DNA from: Actinomycetota bacterium
GTDB lineage: Bacteria; Actinomycetota; Thermoleophilia; Gaiellales; Gaiellaceae
Assembly: GCA_003170995.1 (NCBI GenBank)
Contig: PMXT01000045.1
Location: 1-6,583 of the forward strand
Length of the DNA stretch: 6,583 nt
Direction of reading: 5' to 3'
Made by a program: the position numbers and the translations under genes. The notes below the pieces were generated by a model that was given only the letters and a program-made list of their open reading frames with translations, did no database searches and had not been told where the DNA came from. Numbering within the stretch: position 1 is the stretch's first letter; each line of letters starts with the position of its first letter. Below, one piece after another: positions 1 through 5,637 of this stretch.

Positions 1-90
1 GCCCGGCGGAATCGTCTCCCTAGCCGACAGGTCGTCATTCTGCTAGAGCTTCTTAGGGATACTGAGGCGCGGGGTCTCGAATCGCGTGCT

Positions 91-107
91 CTCGAATATA
101 GTTCGAG
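91..107 (+). promoter_or_regulatory. Palindromic operator candidate overlapping a -10-like hexamer upstream of marR
   Basis: The sequence CTCGAATATAGTTCGAG is a perfect 6-bp inverted repeat (CTCGAA/TTCGAG) with a 5-nt centre. It contains TATAGT (97-102), a good -10 match, although no convincing -35 lies upstream. A further half-site, CTCGAAT, is at 76-82. MarR-family dimers typically bind 16-20 bp imperfect palindromes near their own promoters, so autorepression by the adjacent regulator is the simplest reading. That function is inferred. The palindrome itself is directly visible. Confidence 0.5.
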
Positions 108-131
108 TCCGTAGGTGTTATTGCGATATCG

Positions 132-137
132 TAGAGT
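132..137 (+). promoter_or_regulatory. Second -10-like hexamer (TAGAGT) close to the marR start
   Basis: TAGAGT fits the actinobacterial -10 pattern TANNNT and ends 10 nt before the ATG at 148. A transcript from it would have a leader of only about 4 nt. No Shine-Dalgarno is visible before the ATG, which suits near-leaderless translation. No clear -35 is present, so it competes with TATAGT at 97-102 as the real -10. Confidence 0.3.
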
Positions 138-147
138 CCTTAGCTAA

Positions 148-606
148 ATGGGAGACAAAGCAGAAACCCACGCCGAGCCGAGAGACGTCCTGTTCGAGGT
201 CTGGTCGCTCATGTACAGCGTCGGCGGTTTGCTCGACGCGGTGCTCGCTGGCTCGGGCTTGAACGCTGACGAGTTCGGCTTCTACAGCGCGGTGATCGGC
301 AACCAGCCGGTCACTCCCAAGAGGATTTCCGAGCTGGTCGGGATGCCGCCCACGACGGTGTCGTCGTTTCTGACCCGACTTGTTGCTCGTGGTCACATCT
401 CCAAGACGACGAACCCAGCCGACGGACGGTCCTTTCTGATCGAGCTCACCCCGACGGGTCTCAAATGCCATAACGAGGCCTGGATACGCTTCGTGCCTGC
501 CCAGGATGCCGTGATCGATCGGCTGGAACTACCTGTGGGGCAGGTGACCGACACACTGCAGCGGCTGAACGAAGCCGTTCGGGCGGCCACGCCGGCCAGC
601 GCGTGA
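148..606 (+). CDS. MarR-family winged helix-turn-helix transcriptional regulator
   Basis: This 152-residue protein is the usual length for a MarR-type dimeric DNA-binding regulator. Residues 12-50 form the N-terminal dimerisation helices. Residues 56-82 hold the helix-turn-helix, with ISELVGMPPTTVSSFLTRL as the helix pair that reads DNA. Residues 83-103 form the wing and contain the typical N-P-x-D-x-R motif (NPADGR, D92 and R94). The C-terminal helices (105-147) complete the dimer interface. Such proteins usually repress nearby genes and release DNA on binding a small phenolic or lipophilic ligand or on oxidation; nothing here identifies the ligand. A cysteine occurs at position 107, but no redox pair is seen. 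The start is ATG with no Shine-Dalgarno, just downstream of promoter-like hexamers and a palindrome. Its target is unknown. It is convergent with the small exported-protein gene, whose promoter carries a related half-site. Confidence 0.88.
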   Translation: MGDKAETHAEPRDVLFEVWSLMYSVGGLLDAVLAGSGLNADEFGFYSAVIGNQPVTPKRISELVGMPPTTVSSFLTRLVARGHISKTTNPADGRSFLIELTPTGLKCHNEAWIRFVPAQDAVIDRLELPVGQVTDTLQRLNEAVRAATPASA

Positions 607-637
607 GCTGACTAGGTCTGCGACTCTTTGTGGCCTA

Positions 638-925
638 CTAGAAGCGGATTCGGTCGCAGCTGCCGGTCTCCGGGTTGTAGCGAGTCGAGGCGGGACACGC
701 CTTCACGATCGGCGCCGGTTTAGGTTTGGTAGCGCCGGGCGCGGTGCTCCCGCGACCGGTCAAAGCTGCGGGCGCCGTGGCTGCATTGCTCCCTCGTGAG
801 GACGAGCTAGTTCGGCAGGCTCCGGCGGTAGCGACAAGCGAAAGCAAGACGAGCACAGCAAGGCAGCAGACGACGAGAAGGGGCCGTGAAGCGCGTGCTT
901 GCCGATGTGAGCTCTCTTGCCGCAT
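638..925 (-). CDS. Small exported protein, probable lipoprotein with C-terminal Cys pair
   Basis: I do not recognise a named family. The 95-residue product has a basic N-terminus (RQ, HR, RAR, R within the first 14 residues) and a hydrophobic stretch at about 15-34. The segment VATAGAC then gives a lipobox-like site with C37 as the possible lipidated cysteine. A low-complexity Ala/Ser/Thr/Pro linker (38-75) leads to a compact tail, CPASTRYNPETGSC (C77, C90), which resembles the short CP-x-x-x-x-Y/W-N-x-x-T-G-x-C segments at the ends of secreted proteins and could form a disulfide. The role is unknown, perhaps cell-envelope associated. The frame stays open upstream to 1156, but that would overlap the peptidase gene by 139 bp with Arg-rich, non-protein-like sequence, so ATG at 925 is preferred. 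A promoter candidate about 30 nt upstream supports this start; no strong Shine-Dalgarno is seen. It could instead be a simple membrane-anchored protein, since A34 at lipobox -3 is not ideal. Confidence 0.6.
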   Translation of the reverse strand: MRQESSHRQARASRPLLVVCCLAVLVLLSLVATAGACRTSSSSRGSNAATAPAALTGRGSTAPGATKPKPAPIVKACPASTRYNPETGSCDRIRF

Positions 926-954
926 AGGTGCGCGAATACGAGGGGTTCGCTCGA

Positions 955-982
955 ATCGTAGGACGCCGCCGCCGTGACGCAA
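955..982 (-). promoter_or_regulatory. Promoter candidate for the small exported-protein gene
   Basis: Reading the minus strand, TTGCGT (977-982) and TACGAT (955-960) are separated by 16 nt, a plausible sigma-70-type -35/-10 pair. Transcription would begin near 948, giving a leader of about 24 nt before the ATG at 925. The -10 overlaps a partial palindrome on the plus strand, GGTTCGCTCGAATC (944-957), which shares the CTCGAAT half-site with the element upstream of marR. Operator function is inferred. Confidence 0.45.
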
Positions 983-1017
983 TCCCCGTTCTAGGTAGAT
1001 CTGGCTGGCTCTAGCGG

Positions 1018-2541
1018 TTACGCGCCCAGCTCGGCGAGGAGCGGCGCGCAGTCGAGTGGTTCGAAGCCGAGCCTGGCGGCGATCTCTTCGTTCGAGGGGC
1101 GCGTGCCCTCGGCAAAGAGCGAGCGCAGAAAGTCGCCCGTCTTTGCGCTCTGCCACCAGTCCTCGCCCACTTCTTCCAGGAGTGAGGCGCGAAGCTGCGC
1201 CGAGCGTATCCAGGCGCGCAGGTAGTCGGCCGAGTAGAAGCCGGAGTCCATGTCGGAGAGGAACCAGTCGGGGCGGTAGCGAACGCCGGTCGCCGCCAGC
1301 TGGTGCTCGGCGTAGCCCTTCTCTGAACCGCCCTCGTGCGCGAAGCGTCCCCAGAACTCGAGCTCAAACTGGAGCTTGGCGACGTAACGACGGAAGAGCA
1401 TGACCTCGATGAAGAGGCCTGCCTCGGCGTTCTCGCGCGCCGTCTTTTCGGGCAGCGAGAAGTAGTGCTCGTGCCAGCCCGGCTCGTTCACGATCTTGGC
1501 CGAGATGTAGGAGTAGATCTCGGTCAGAGCGTGATCGCGCGAGAGGCTGCGGAAGGCATAGGGAAGAGCCGGATCGCAACCGCCGTAGTGGAGCGCGTGC
1601 CCGGCCTCGTGCAGAAGAGCTTCGTAGTCGTGCAGACCGCCCTGGGCGCGGGTGATCAGATGAACAACCTGGGGCGGGTCGGAAGCGATCACACAAGCGC
1701 GCGGCGACTTCTGGGGACGGTCGTCGAGGTCGAGGCGGATGTTCGGCATCGCCATCAGGTCGAAGCCGAGCCGCCCCAGCGTGTCGAGGCAGACCTCGGT
1801 CGCGCGCTCGCGCGTGTAGGTGCTCGCAAGCGGCGAGAGGCGGCGCATATAGGCGACTTGGTGCTGACGCGGAAGATCGTCGCGCCCGCTTCCAAGCAGA
1901 CGGTCGAACCAGCGCTCGCGCAGCTCGCTCCAGCGCTCGTCGAGCCGCTCGGAGACCACGGCCAGGGCGCTCTCCAGCTCGCGGAGCGAGAGCGCCTTCT
2001 CCTCCTCGCTGCGCTTGATCGGGTCGGGCTGACCCGAGAGCTCGGCCTCGAGCGTCTCGGCGGCGGTGATCAGCGCCAGCTGCTTGGAGTTGAAGCGCGC
2101 CGATTCGTCGGCTTGAAGCTCGCCCAACTCGTCGCGGTCGGCGTAGGTGTCGAGCACCGCGGTGCGCGCCTGCGCCGTCCTGAGCGACATCTCCTCGTTC
2201 TTCCAGACGACGCGGGCGGCCAGGATCTCGTTCTCGAGCGCATCCTCGCGCTCGGCCAGCTCGGCGGCGACGATTCCGCCCTCGCAGGTCTTACGCAGAC
2301 GGTAAAGCCTCTCGACCTCGTCCGCGGAGGCGTCGGCTGTCTTCGCCTGGTGCTCGGCCTCGGCCAGCGCCTCGAGCTGGGCGCGCGTGAAGAGATCGCT
2401 GTAGCGGGCGACAACCTCAGCCTGCTCGGAGACCTCCTTCTCCCCCACCCTGACTGCGCGAGCCTCCTCTGAGCGTTCGAAGAGAAAGTGCGAAAGGCGC
2501 GTCTCGAAGGCGCCTGGATCCCGAATCTCCGTCTCGCTCAT
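1018..2541 (-). CDS. M3-like zinc metallopeptidase (oligopeptidase-type, HEAGH)
   Basis: This 507-residue, predicted cytoplasmic protein has no signal peptide or membrane segment. The zinc site is HEAGHALH at residues 311-318: H311 and H315 are metal ligands and E312 is the catalytic base. E341 in the following TEIYSY segment fits the third ligand of a gluzincin. The C-terminal DSGFYSADYLRAW (432-444) resembles the Gly-Tyr/Phe-Tyr-Ser-x-x-Trp substrate-binding segment of M3 oligopeptidases (thimet oligopeptidase/oligoendopeptidase F type). Residues 1-215 are strongly charged and helical (Glu/Arg/Ala-rich), as in the M3 helical cap. At about 507 residues it is shorter than the 600-700 usual for classical M3 enzymes. 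The probable job is trimming of short peptides; substrates are unknown. ATG at 2541 is chosen because MSETEIRDP begins protein-like sequence and a -10-like TAGAGT lies 7 nt upstream. A GTG at 2631 behind a purine-rich tract would add 30 less convincing residues. Confidence 0.8.
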   Translation of the reverse strand: MSETEIRDPGAFETRLSHFLFERSEEARAVRVGEKEVSEQAEVVARYSDLFTRAQLEALAEAEHQAKTADASADEVERLYRLRKTCEGGIVAAELAEREDALENEILAARVVWKNEEMSLRTAQARTAVLDTYADRDELGELQADESARFNSKQLALITAAETLEAELSGQPDPIKRSEEEKALSLRELESALAVVSERLDERWSELRERWFDRLLGSGRDDLPRQHQVAYMRRLSPLASTYTRERATEVCLDTLGRLGFDLMAMPNIRLDLDDRPQKSPRACVIASDPPQVVHLITRAQGGLHDYEALLHEAGHALHYGGCDPALPYAFRSLSRDHALTEIYSYISAKIVNEPGWHEHYFSLPEKTARENAEAGLFIEVMLFRRYVAKLQFELEFWGRFAHEGGSEKGYAEHQLAATGVRYRPDWFLSDMDSGFYSADYLRAWIRSAQLRASLLEEVGEDWWQSAKTGDFLRSLFAEGTRPSNEEIAARLGFEPLDCAPLLAELGA

Positions 2542-2548
2542 GGGTTGG

Positions 2549-2554
2549 ACTCTA
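2549..2554 (-). promoter_or_regulatory. -10-like hexamer immediately before the peptidase ATG
   Basis: On the minus strand TAGAGT ends 7 nt before the ATG at 2541, so transcription would start at or next to the initiation codon. No Shine-Dalgarno is present there. This matches the spacing before gltX and before the ATG at 5644. No clear -35 is visible. Confidence 0.35.
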
Positions 2555-2641
2555 TCGATCGGCACCTGAGCCTTTGTGACCGAAGCGGCGATGCAAGGAA
2601 ACGGAGGAACCCTGCCGGGGCCCGCACGCACGTCTCGAGCA

Positions 2642-2671
2642 CCCCCCCTCCCCCTCCGGTGTCAGACACCG
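2642..2671 (-). repeat. Short REP-like hairpin beside a C/G-homopolymer-rich tract in the adh-peptidase gap
   Basis: Positions 2657-2671 form CGGTGT-CAG-ACACCG, a perfect 6-bp stem with a 3-nt loop. It is directly flanked at 2642-2657 by runs of 7, 5 and 2 cytosines separated by single T residues (G-rich on the minus strand). The GTGTC-AGACAC core looks like a short repetitive extragenic palindrome, but only one copy is in this window. No U-tract follows on either strand, so it is not a standard intrinsic terminator. On the transcribed (minus) strand the purine run GGAGGGGGAGGGGGGG could act as an over-strong Shine-Dalgarno for the alternative GTG at 2631 or could form a G-quadruplex. The rest of the 193-nt gap (2542-2734) shows only an isolated TTGACA at 2690-2695 (minus) without a matching -10. 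Confidence 0.4.
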
Positions 2672-2734
2672 CTCAGAGGAACTGCTCGCTGTCAAGGTCC
2701 GAGTGTGCCGAAAGGATGACTTCGACTCGCGGTT

Positions 2735-3721
2735 TCAGGCGATCCGCAGCACCGCCGCGCCAACCAGGCGACCGCTACGGATGTCGTCGAGCGCCTCGTT
2801 CGCCTGTTCGAGCGAGTACTCCGTCACCGAGGTGTGAACGGGCACCTGCGGTGCCAGCTCGAGAAACTCGTGCCCGTCCTCGCGCGTCAGATTGGCGACC
2901 GAGGAAAGCGAGCGCTCGCCCCAGAGCTCGGCGTAGGGGAAGGAGGGGATGTCGGACATGTGGATGCCGGCGCTGATTACCCTGCCGCCCTTGGCCGTCG
3001 CCCGCAGCGCCTCGATCATCAGCGCTCCCACCGGCGCGAAGACGATGGCGGCATCGAGCTGCTCGGGTGGACGCTCGTCAGAGCCGCCGGCCCAGTCGGC
3101 GCCGAGCCCGCGTGCGAACGCCTGGCCCTCCGAGTCGCCGGGCTTGCTGAAGACAAAGACGCGCCGGCCCTGGAACTTGGCGACCTGGCAGACGATGTGC
3201 GCCGAGGCGCCGAAGCCGTAGAGACCGAGGCGCTCCGCGTCGCCCGCCAGCCGCAACGAGCGATAGCCGATCAGCCCAGCGCAGAGAAGCGGCGCCGCCT
3301 GCAGGTCGGCGAAGCCCTCCGGGATCGGAAGGCAGTAGCGGTGATCGGCCACGGCGTACTCGGCGAAGCCGCCGTCAATGTCGTAGCCGGTGAAGCGCGC
3401 GCTGTCGCAGAGGTTCTCGCGGTCGCTTCGACAGTAGCGACACTCGCCGTCCGTCCATCCCAGCCAGGGAACGCCGACGCGGTCGCCGAGCTCGAAGCCC
3501 TCGGTGCCGGAGCCGAGCCCGGCGACCGTGCCAACGATCTGATGCCCGGGGATGAGCGGCAGCTTGGGACCTGTCAGATCGCCGTCGACGATGTGCAGAT
3601 CGGTGCGACAGACTCCGCAGGCCTTGACCTCGATCAGGAGCTGGCCGGGGCTGGGCTCGGGCTTCGGGATTTCAGCCAGGCGCAACGGTTGGCGCTGGGC
3701 TTCGAGGATCATGGCGCGCAT
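2735..3721 (-). CDS. Zinc-dependent medium-chain alcohol dehydrogenase (AdhP/AdhA-like)
   Basis: This 328-residue protein matches the usual length of the bacterial Zn-ADH subfamily that oxidises primary alcohols or reduces aldehydes with NAD(P)(H). Catalytic zinc ligands are visible: C38 in ACGVCRTDLH, H60 in PGHQIVG and C147 in LLCAGLIGYRSL. The structural-zinc lobe lies at 91-105 (DGECRYCRSDRENLC), with C94, C97 and C105 present but Asp at position 91 where the first Cys is normal. The Rossmann nucleotide-binding turn is LYGFGASAH (167-175). Strand beta-2 ends VFVFSKP without an obvious acidic residue, so NAD or NADP preference cannot be fixed. It starts 24 nt after gltX and has a good GGAGAG ribosome-binding site, so it is probably the second gene of a gltX-adh transcript. 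A functional link to tRNA charging is not implied. The true substrate could be another alcohol or aldehyde. Confidence 0.9.
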   Translation of the reverse strand: MRAMILEAQRQPLRLAEIPKPEPSPGQLLIEVKACGVCRTDLHIVDGDLTGPKLPLIPGHQIVGTVAGLGSGTEGFELGDRVGVPWLGWTDGECRYCRSDRENLCDSARFTGYDIDGGFAEYAVADHRYCLPIPEGFADLQAAPLLCAGLIGYRSLRLAGDAERLGLYGFGASAHIVCQVAKFQGRRVFVFSKPGDSEGQAFARGLGADWAGGSDERPPEQLDAAIVFAPVGALMIEALRATAKGGRVISAGIHMSDIPSFPYAELWGERSLSSVANLTREDGHEFLELAPQVPVHTSVTEYSLEQANEALDDIRSGRLVGAAVLRIA

Positions 3722-3725
3722 CGCT

Positions 3726-3731
3726 CTCTCC
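3726..3731 (-). promoter_or_regulatory. Shine-Dalgarno of the alcohol dehydrogenase gene
   Basis: On the minus strand GGAGAG sits 4 nt before the ATG at 3721 (6 nt counting from GGAG). It is the clearest ribosome-binding site in the window. This fits an internal cistron translated from a gltX-initiated message, in contrast to the SD-less first genes. Confidence 0.6.
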
Positions 3732-3745
3732 GCTGGGATTCTGCG

Positions 3746-5008
3746 CTACGCGTCGGCGAGCGCGGCGGCTGATCGCAGGCGCTCGAGCGTCTTCTCGCGA
3801 CCGAGCAGCTCGATCGACTCGAACAGACTGGGCGAGACGTTCGTGCCGGTCACGGCGACGCGGATCGACTGAAAGACCTGGCGCGGCTTGAGCCCGAGCG
3901 AGTCGGAGAGTGAGCGCAGCGCCTGCTCGATCTCCGGCGTCTCAAAGGGATCGAGACTCGCGATCGCCCCTTCGGCCGCCGCGAGCACCAGACCGTCGAG
4001 GAGCTTCGCGTCAGGCGTCACGTCGTGAAAGAAAAAGCCTGCATATTCCGGGTACCGTCCGAGCTTGACGAGCTTCTCGCGCACAATTGGCACCGTGCGT
4101 CGCGCGAGCTCGTCGTCCCAGTCGAGCCCCTGCTCGCCGAGGAAGGTCGTGAGCGCGCCGGCATAGGCGTTGGGCTCGAGCGCCCGCAGGTAAGCGCCGT
4201 TCATCCACTCCAGCTTCTCGTAGTCAAAGGTGGCCGGCCGGGCGATGACGCGCTCGATCGTGAAGCGCTCGACCAACTCCTGGCGCGACATGATCGTCGT
4301 GCGATCGTCGTAGCTCCAGCCGAGCAGCGCCAGGTAGTTGACGAGCGCCTCGGGCAGATAGCCCTCGCGCCGGAACTCGTCGACGCCGACCGCGCCGTGC
4401 CTCTTCGAGAGCTTCTTGCCGTCGGTTCCGAGCACGTTCCCAACGTGGGCGTAGACGGGAATGTCGGCGCCGAGCGCCTCCAGCACGCGGATCTGCTTGG
4501 GCGTGTTGGAGACGTGGTCGTCACCGCGGATGACGTGCGTGATGCCGTCGAGCCAGTCTTCCAGCGGCGAGGCGAAGTTGTAGGTCGGGCGTCCGTCGGA
4601 GCGCAGGATGATGAGATCGTCCAGCGTATCGTTAGCAACCTCGAGCCGACCGCGCACCGCGTCGTCCCAGCCCGTCACGCCCTCGTCGGGCATGCGGATG
4701 CGGATCGCGCCCTCGTCCTCGTAGGCCTTACCCTCCTCCAGCAGGCGCCGCGCCTCGACCTGACAGCGCTCCATGCGATCGAGCTGGAAGGTGACCTCCC
4801 CGTCCCAGTCGAGACCGAGCCAGGCCAGCGACTCCTTGATCTGCTCGGTCGCCTCGGCGACCTCGCGGCCGGTGTCGGTGTTCTCGATCCGCAGGTGGAA
4901 CTCGCCGCCGACGTGACGGGCGTAAAGCCAGTTGAAAAGCGCGGTGCGCACGCCGCCGATGTGGAGGAAGCCGGTTGGCGACGGAGCGAAGCGAACTTTC
5001 ACGGTCAT
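3746..5008 (-). CDS. gltX: Glutamyl-tRNA synthetase (glutamate--tRNA ligase)
   Basis: A class I aminoacyl-tRNA synthetase that charges tRNA-Glu with glutamate using ATP in the cytoplasm. The Rossmann signature is RFAPSPTGFLHIGG (6-19, HIGG for HIGH), followed by the glutamate-site segment RIENTD (40-45). The tRNA-acceptor and active-site segment RGDDHVSNTPKQ is at 161-172, and the KMSKR loop is KKLSKRHG (198-205). Residues from about 255 form the all-helical anticodon-binding region, ending with the typical AVTGTNVSPSLFESIELLG (385-403). At 420 residues it is about 50 shorter than common bacterial GluRS. The gap falls after GKAY (93-96), where EDEGAIRIRMP directly follows and the usual zinc-binding Cys-rich insert is absent. 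The start is fixed by an in-frame TAG immediately upstream of the ATG. No Shine-Dalgarno is present, and a -10-like TACGAT lies 6 nt upstream. Many actinobacterial GluRS also charge tRNA-Gln; that specificity cannot be read here. Confidence 0.96.
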   Translation of the reverse strand: MTVKVRFAPSPTGFLHIGGVRTALFNWLYARHVGGEFHLRIENTDTGREVAEATEQIKESLAWLGLDWDGEVTFQLDRMERCQVEARRLLEEGKAYEDEGAIRIRMPDEGVTGWDDAVRGRLEVANDTLDDLIILRSDGRPTYNFASPLEDWLDGITHVIRGDDHVSNTPKQIRVLEALGADIPVYAHVGNVLGTDGKKLSKRHGAVGVDEFRREGYLPEALVNYLALLGWSYDDRTTIMSRQELVERFTIERVIARPATFDYEKLEWMNGAYLRALEPNAYAGALTTFLGEQGLDWDDELARRTVPIVREKLVKLGRYPEYAGFFFHDVTPDAKLLDGLVLAAAEGAIASLDPFETPEIEQALRSLSDSLGLKPRQVFQSIRVAVTGTNVSPSLFESIELLGREKTLERLRSAAALADA

Positions 5009-5014
5009 CTAGGT

Positions 5015-5020
5015 ATCGTA
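5015..5020 (-). promoter_or_regulatory. -10-like hexamer predicting a leaderless gltX transcript
   Basis: On the minus strand TACGAT is followed by ACCTAG and then the ATG at 5008, so the expected transcription start coincides with the start codon. There is no Shine-Dalgarno, and the codon before the ATG is a stop. No recognisable -35 occurs at 16-18 nt spacing, so promoter strength is uncertain. Confidence 0.4.
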
Positions 5021-5062
5021 CTGACGGCTGAAAATCTCCGGTTTTCGGCCGTGGACTAACGA

Positions 5063-5098
5063 AAAGCTGAGCGCGCCTGATGGCGCCGGCTCAGCTTT
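5063..5098 (-). terminator. Strong terminator-type hairpin upstream of gltX
   Basis: AAAGCTGAGC (5063-5072) pairs perfectly with GCTCAGCTTT (5089-5098). GCGCC (5073-5077) pairs with GGCGC (5082-5086) around a TGAT loop, with a CG bulge at 5087-5088, giving 15 bp in all. On the minus strand the stem ends in CTTTTCG; on the plus strand it ends in CTTTCTG. It could therefore act in either direction, slightly better on the minus strand. It lies between the divergent gltX and cyclase genes, so it would stop a minus-strand transcript arriving from 5100-5640 before it reads into gltX, or plus-strand antisense from gltX. The hairpin is clear; the direction is inferred. Confidence 0.65.
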
Positions 5099-5203
5099 CT
5101 GCTCCTACCTGCGCAGCGAGAACGAGGATTGATTTGGGGAGTCCGAGTTGTGTTGGGGACGAGCGTTTGTGAGCCGCGCCCGTCATGCCGGTCGCGGCGG
5201 CGC

Positions 5204-5284
5204 GCCTAATAACTCGAATCAAAAAGAAGCACTCCACCGCCTGGCCGCGCTCGGCGGGTGTTCATTCTGATTCGAGTTCTAAGT
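5204..5284. repeat. 81-nt palindromic intergenic element (copy 1)
   Basis: The ends CTAATAACTCGAATCA (5206-5221) and TGATTCGAGTTCTAAG (5269-5284) are inverted repeats matching at 14 of 16 positions, including a perfect 11-bp core (5211-5221/5269-5279). Inside, CACCGCC (5234-5240) can pair with GGCGGGTG (5252-5259, one extra G), so the whole element could fold into a long stacked hairpin. Its first 28 nt (5204-5231) recur exactly at 6556-6583, where the window ends. No ORF, tRNA or transposase is associated. It could be a small non-autonomous repeat (MITE or REP type) or a structured RNA. Confidence 0.6.
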
Positions 5285-5288
5285 ATCT

Positions 5289-5303
5289 ACTCGCTCCGCG
5301 AGT
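5289..5303. repeat. Short perfect hairpin next to the palindromic element
   Basis: ACTCGC-TCC-GCGAGT is a perfect 6-bp stem with a 3-nt loop, beginning 5 nt after the palindromic element. No T-run follows, so it is not a convincing terminator. It may belong to the same repeat unit, but whether it recurs with copy 2 cannot be seen because the window stops. Confidence 0.3.
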
Positions 5304-5522
5304 GATCCTCGGCGGTAGTTGGGAGCTCGTCGCTCGCCTGTGCTCGGCTGTGGATCTACAAGTGGGACCGGCCAGACTCGTTTTGTCGTGTCCTGGACGC
5401 GAGTTCTTCGGCGGCCGCGTTCAGCCTCCGGCGGCATCGACTCCGCGCTGGGCCAGTGTTCAGAAATGTCCCTTGACGGTTCTGGCCTGTACCACCTACC
5501 TAGAGTCGAGCCGGGGCGCAGG

Positions 5523-5610
5523 GTCAAACCTCCGGCGCGCTCGAACACCACTACGCCCCCAGTCGCTCAACACCGCCACGTTGAAGAGCGAGTTACCCGG
5601 AGGGTTTGGC
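5523..5610 (+). promoter_or_regulatory. Candidate structured 5' leader upstream of the cyclase gene
   Basis: The outer stem pairs 5523-5535 (GTCAAACCTCCGG) with 5597-5610, giving 13 bp with one G-U pair and one bulged G. Inside it, TCGC (5563-5566) and TCAAC (5567-5571) pair with GTTGA (5580-5584) and GCGA (5588-5591) around an 8-nt loop. That loop contains ACCGCCA (5572-5578), perfectly complementary to TGGCGGT (5607-5613). This second pairing competes with the base of the outer stem and suggests two alternative folds or a pseudoknot. A loose promoter-like TTGACG (5473-5478) lies upstream. No known riboswitch consensus is matched. The remainder of the 635-nt intergenic region (5101-5203 and 5304-5522) shows nothing else I recognise. 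Confidence 0.35.
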
Positions 5611-5631
5611 GGTTCGATTGGCGAAACAGCG

Positions 5632-5637
5632 TAGACT
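5632..5637 (+). promoter_or_regulatory. -10-like hexamer just before the leader-ORF ATG
   Basis: TAGACT is followed by 6 nt and then the ATG at 5644, the same spacing as TACGAT before gltX, with no Shine-Dalgarno. A transcript would start at or beside the ATG. No clear -35 is present at 16-18 nt. Confidence 0.35.

Noticed and set aside
1..114. C-terminus of an upstream plus-strand gene (frame open from base 1 to TAG at 112)
   Set aside because: Only 37 codons, with no recognisable protein features, and it overlaps the promoter and operator region of marR. Open length in one frame is not significant here.
98..119. T-arm of a tRNA (GTTCGAGTCC)
   Set aside because: No 5-bp T-stem, anticodon arm or acceptor stem could be built around it. 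It is better explained by the palindrome at 91-107.
613..637. Terminator between the convergent marR and small exported-protein genes
   Set aside because: Only a 6-bp stem with one G-T pair and a 13-nt loop can be formed, overlapping neither a T-run nor a strong GC stem.
926..1156. N-terminal extension of the small exported protein to 1156
   Set aside because: It would overlap the peptidase gene by 139 bp, has Arg-rich shadow-type composition, and would bury the signal-like segment behind 77 residues.
2690..2695. Promoter based on a perfect minus-strand TTGACA
   Set aside because: No TANNNT hexamer occurs 16-19 nt downstream; those positions fall in the GGTGTC hairpin.
5204..5284. Integron attC-like site, with the cyclase gene as a cassette
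   Set aside because: The inverted repeat and direct recurrence are suggestive, but the ends do not match the RYYYAAC/GTTRRRY core sites (the right end reads GTTCTAA), and the gene has about 360 nt of upstream sequence, unlike compact cassettes.
5515..5613. GEMM-I c-di-GMP riboswitch (GGGTCAAACC resembles the conserved GGGCAAACC)
   Set aside because: The required GGACGCAAAGCC-type segment and the second receptor helix are absent. Only a short resemblance remains.
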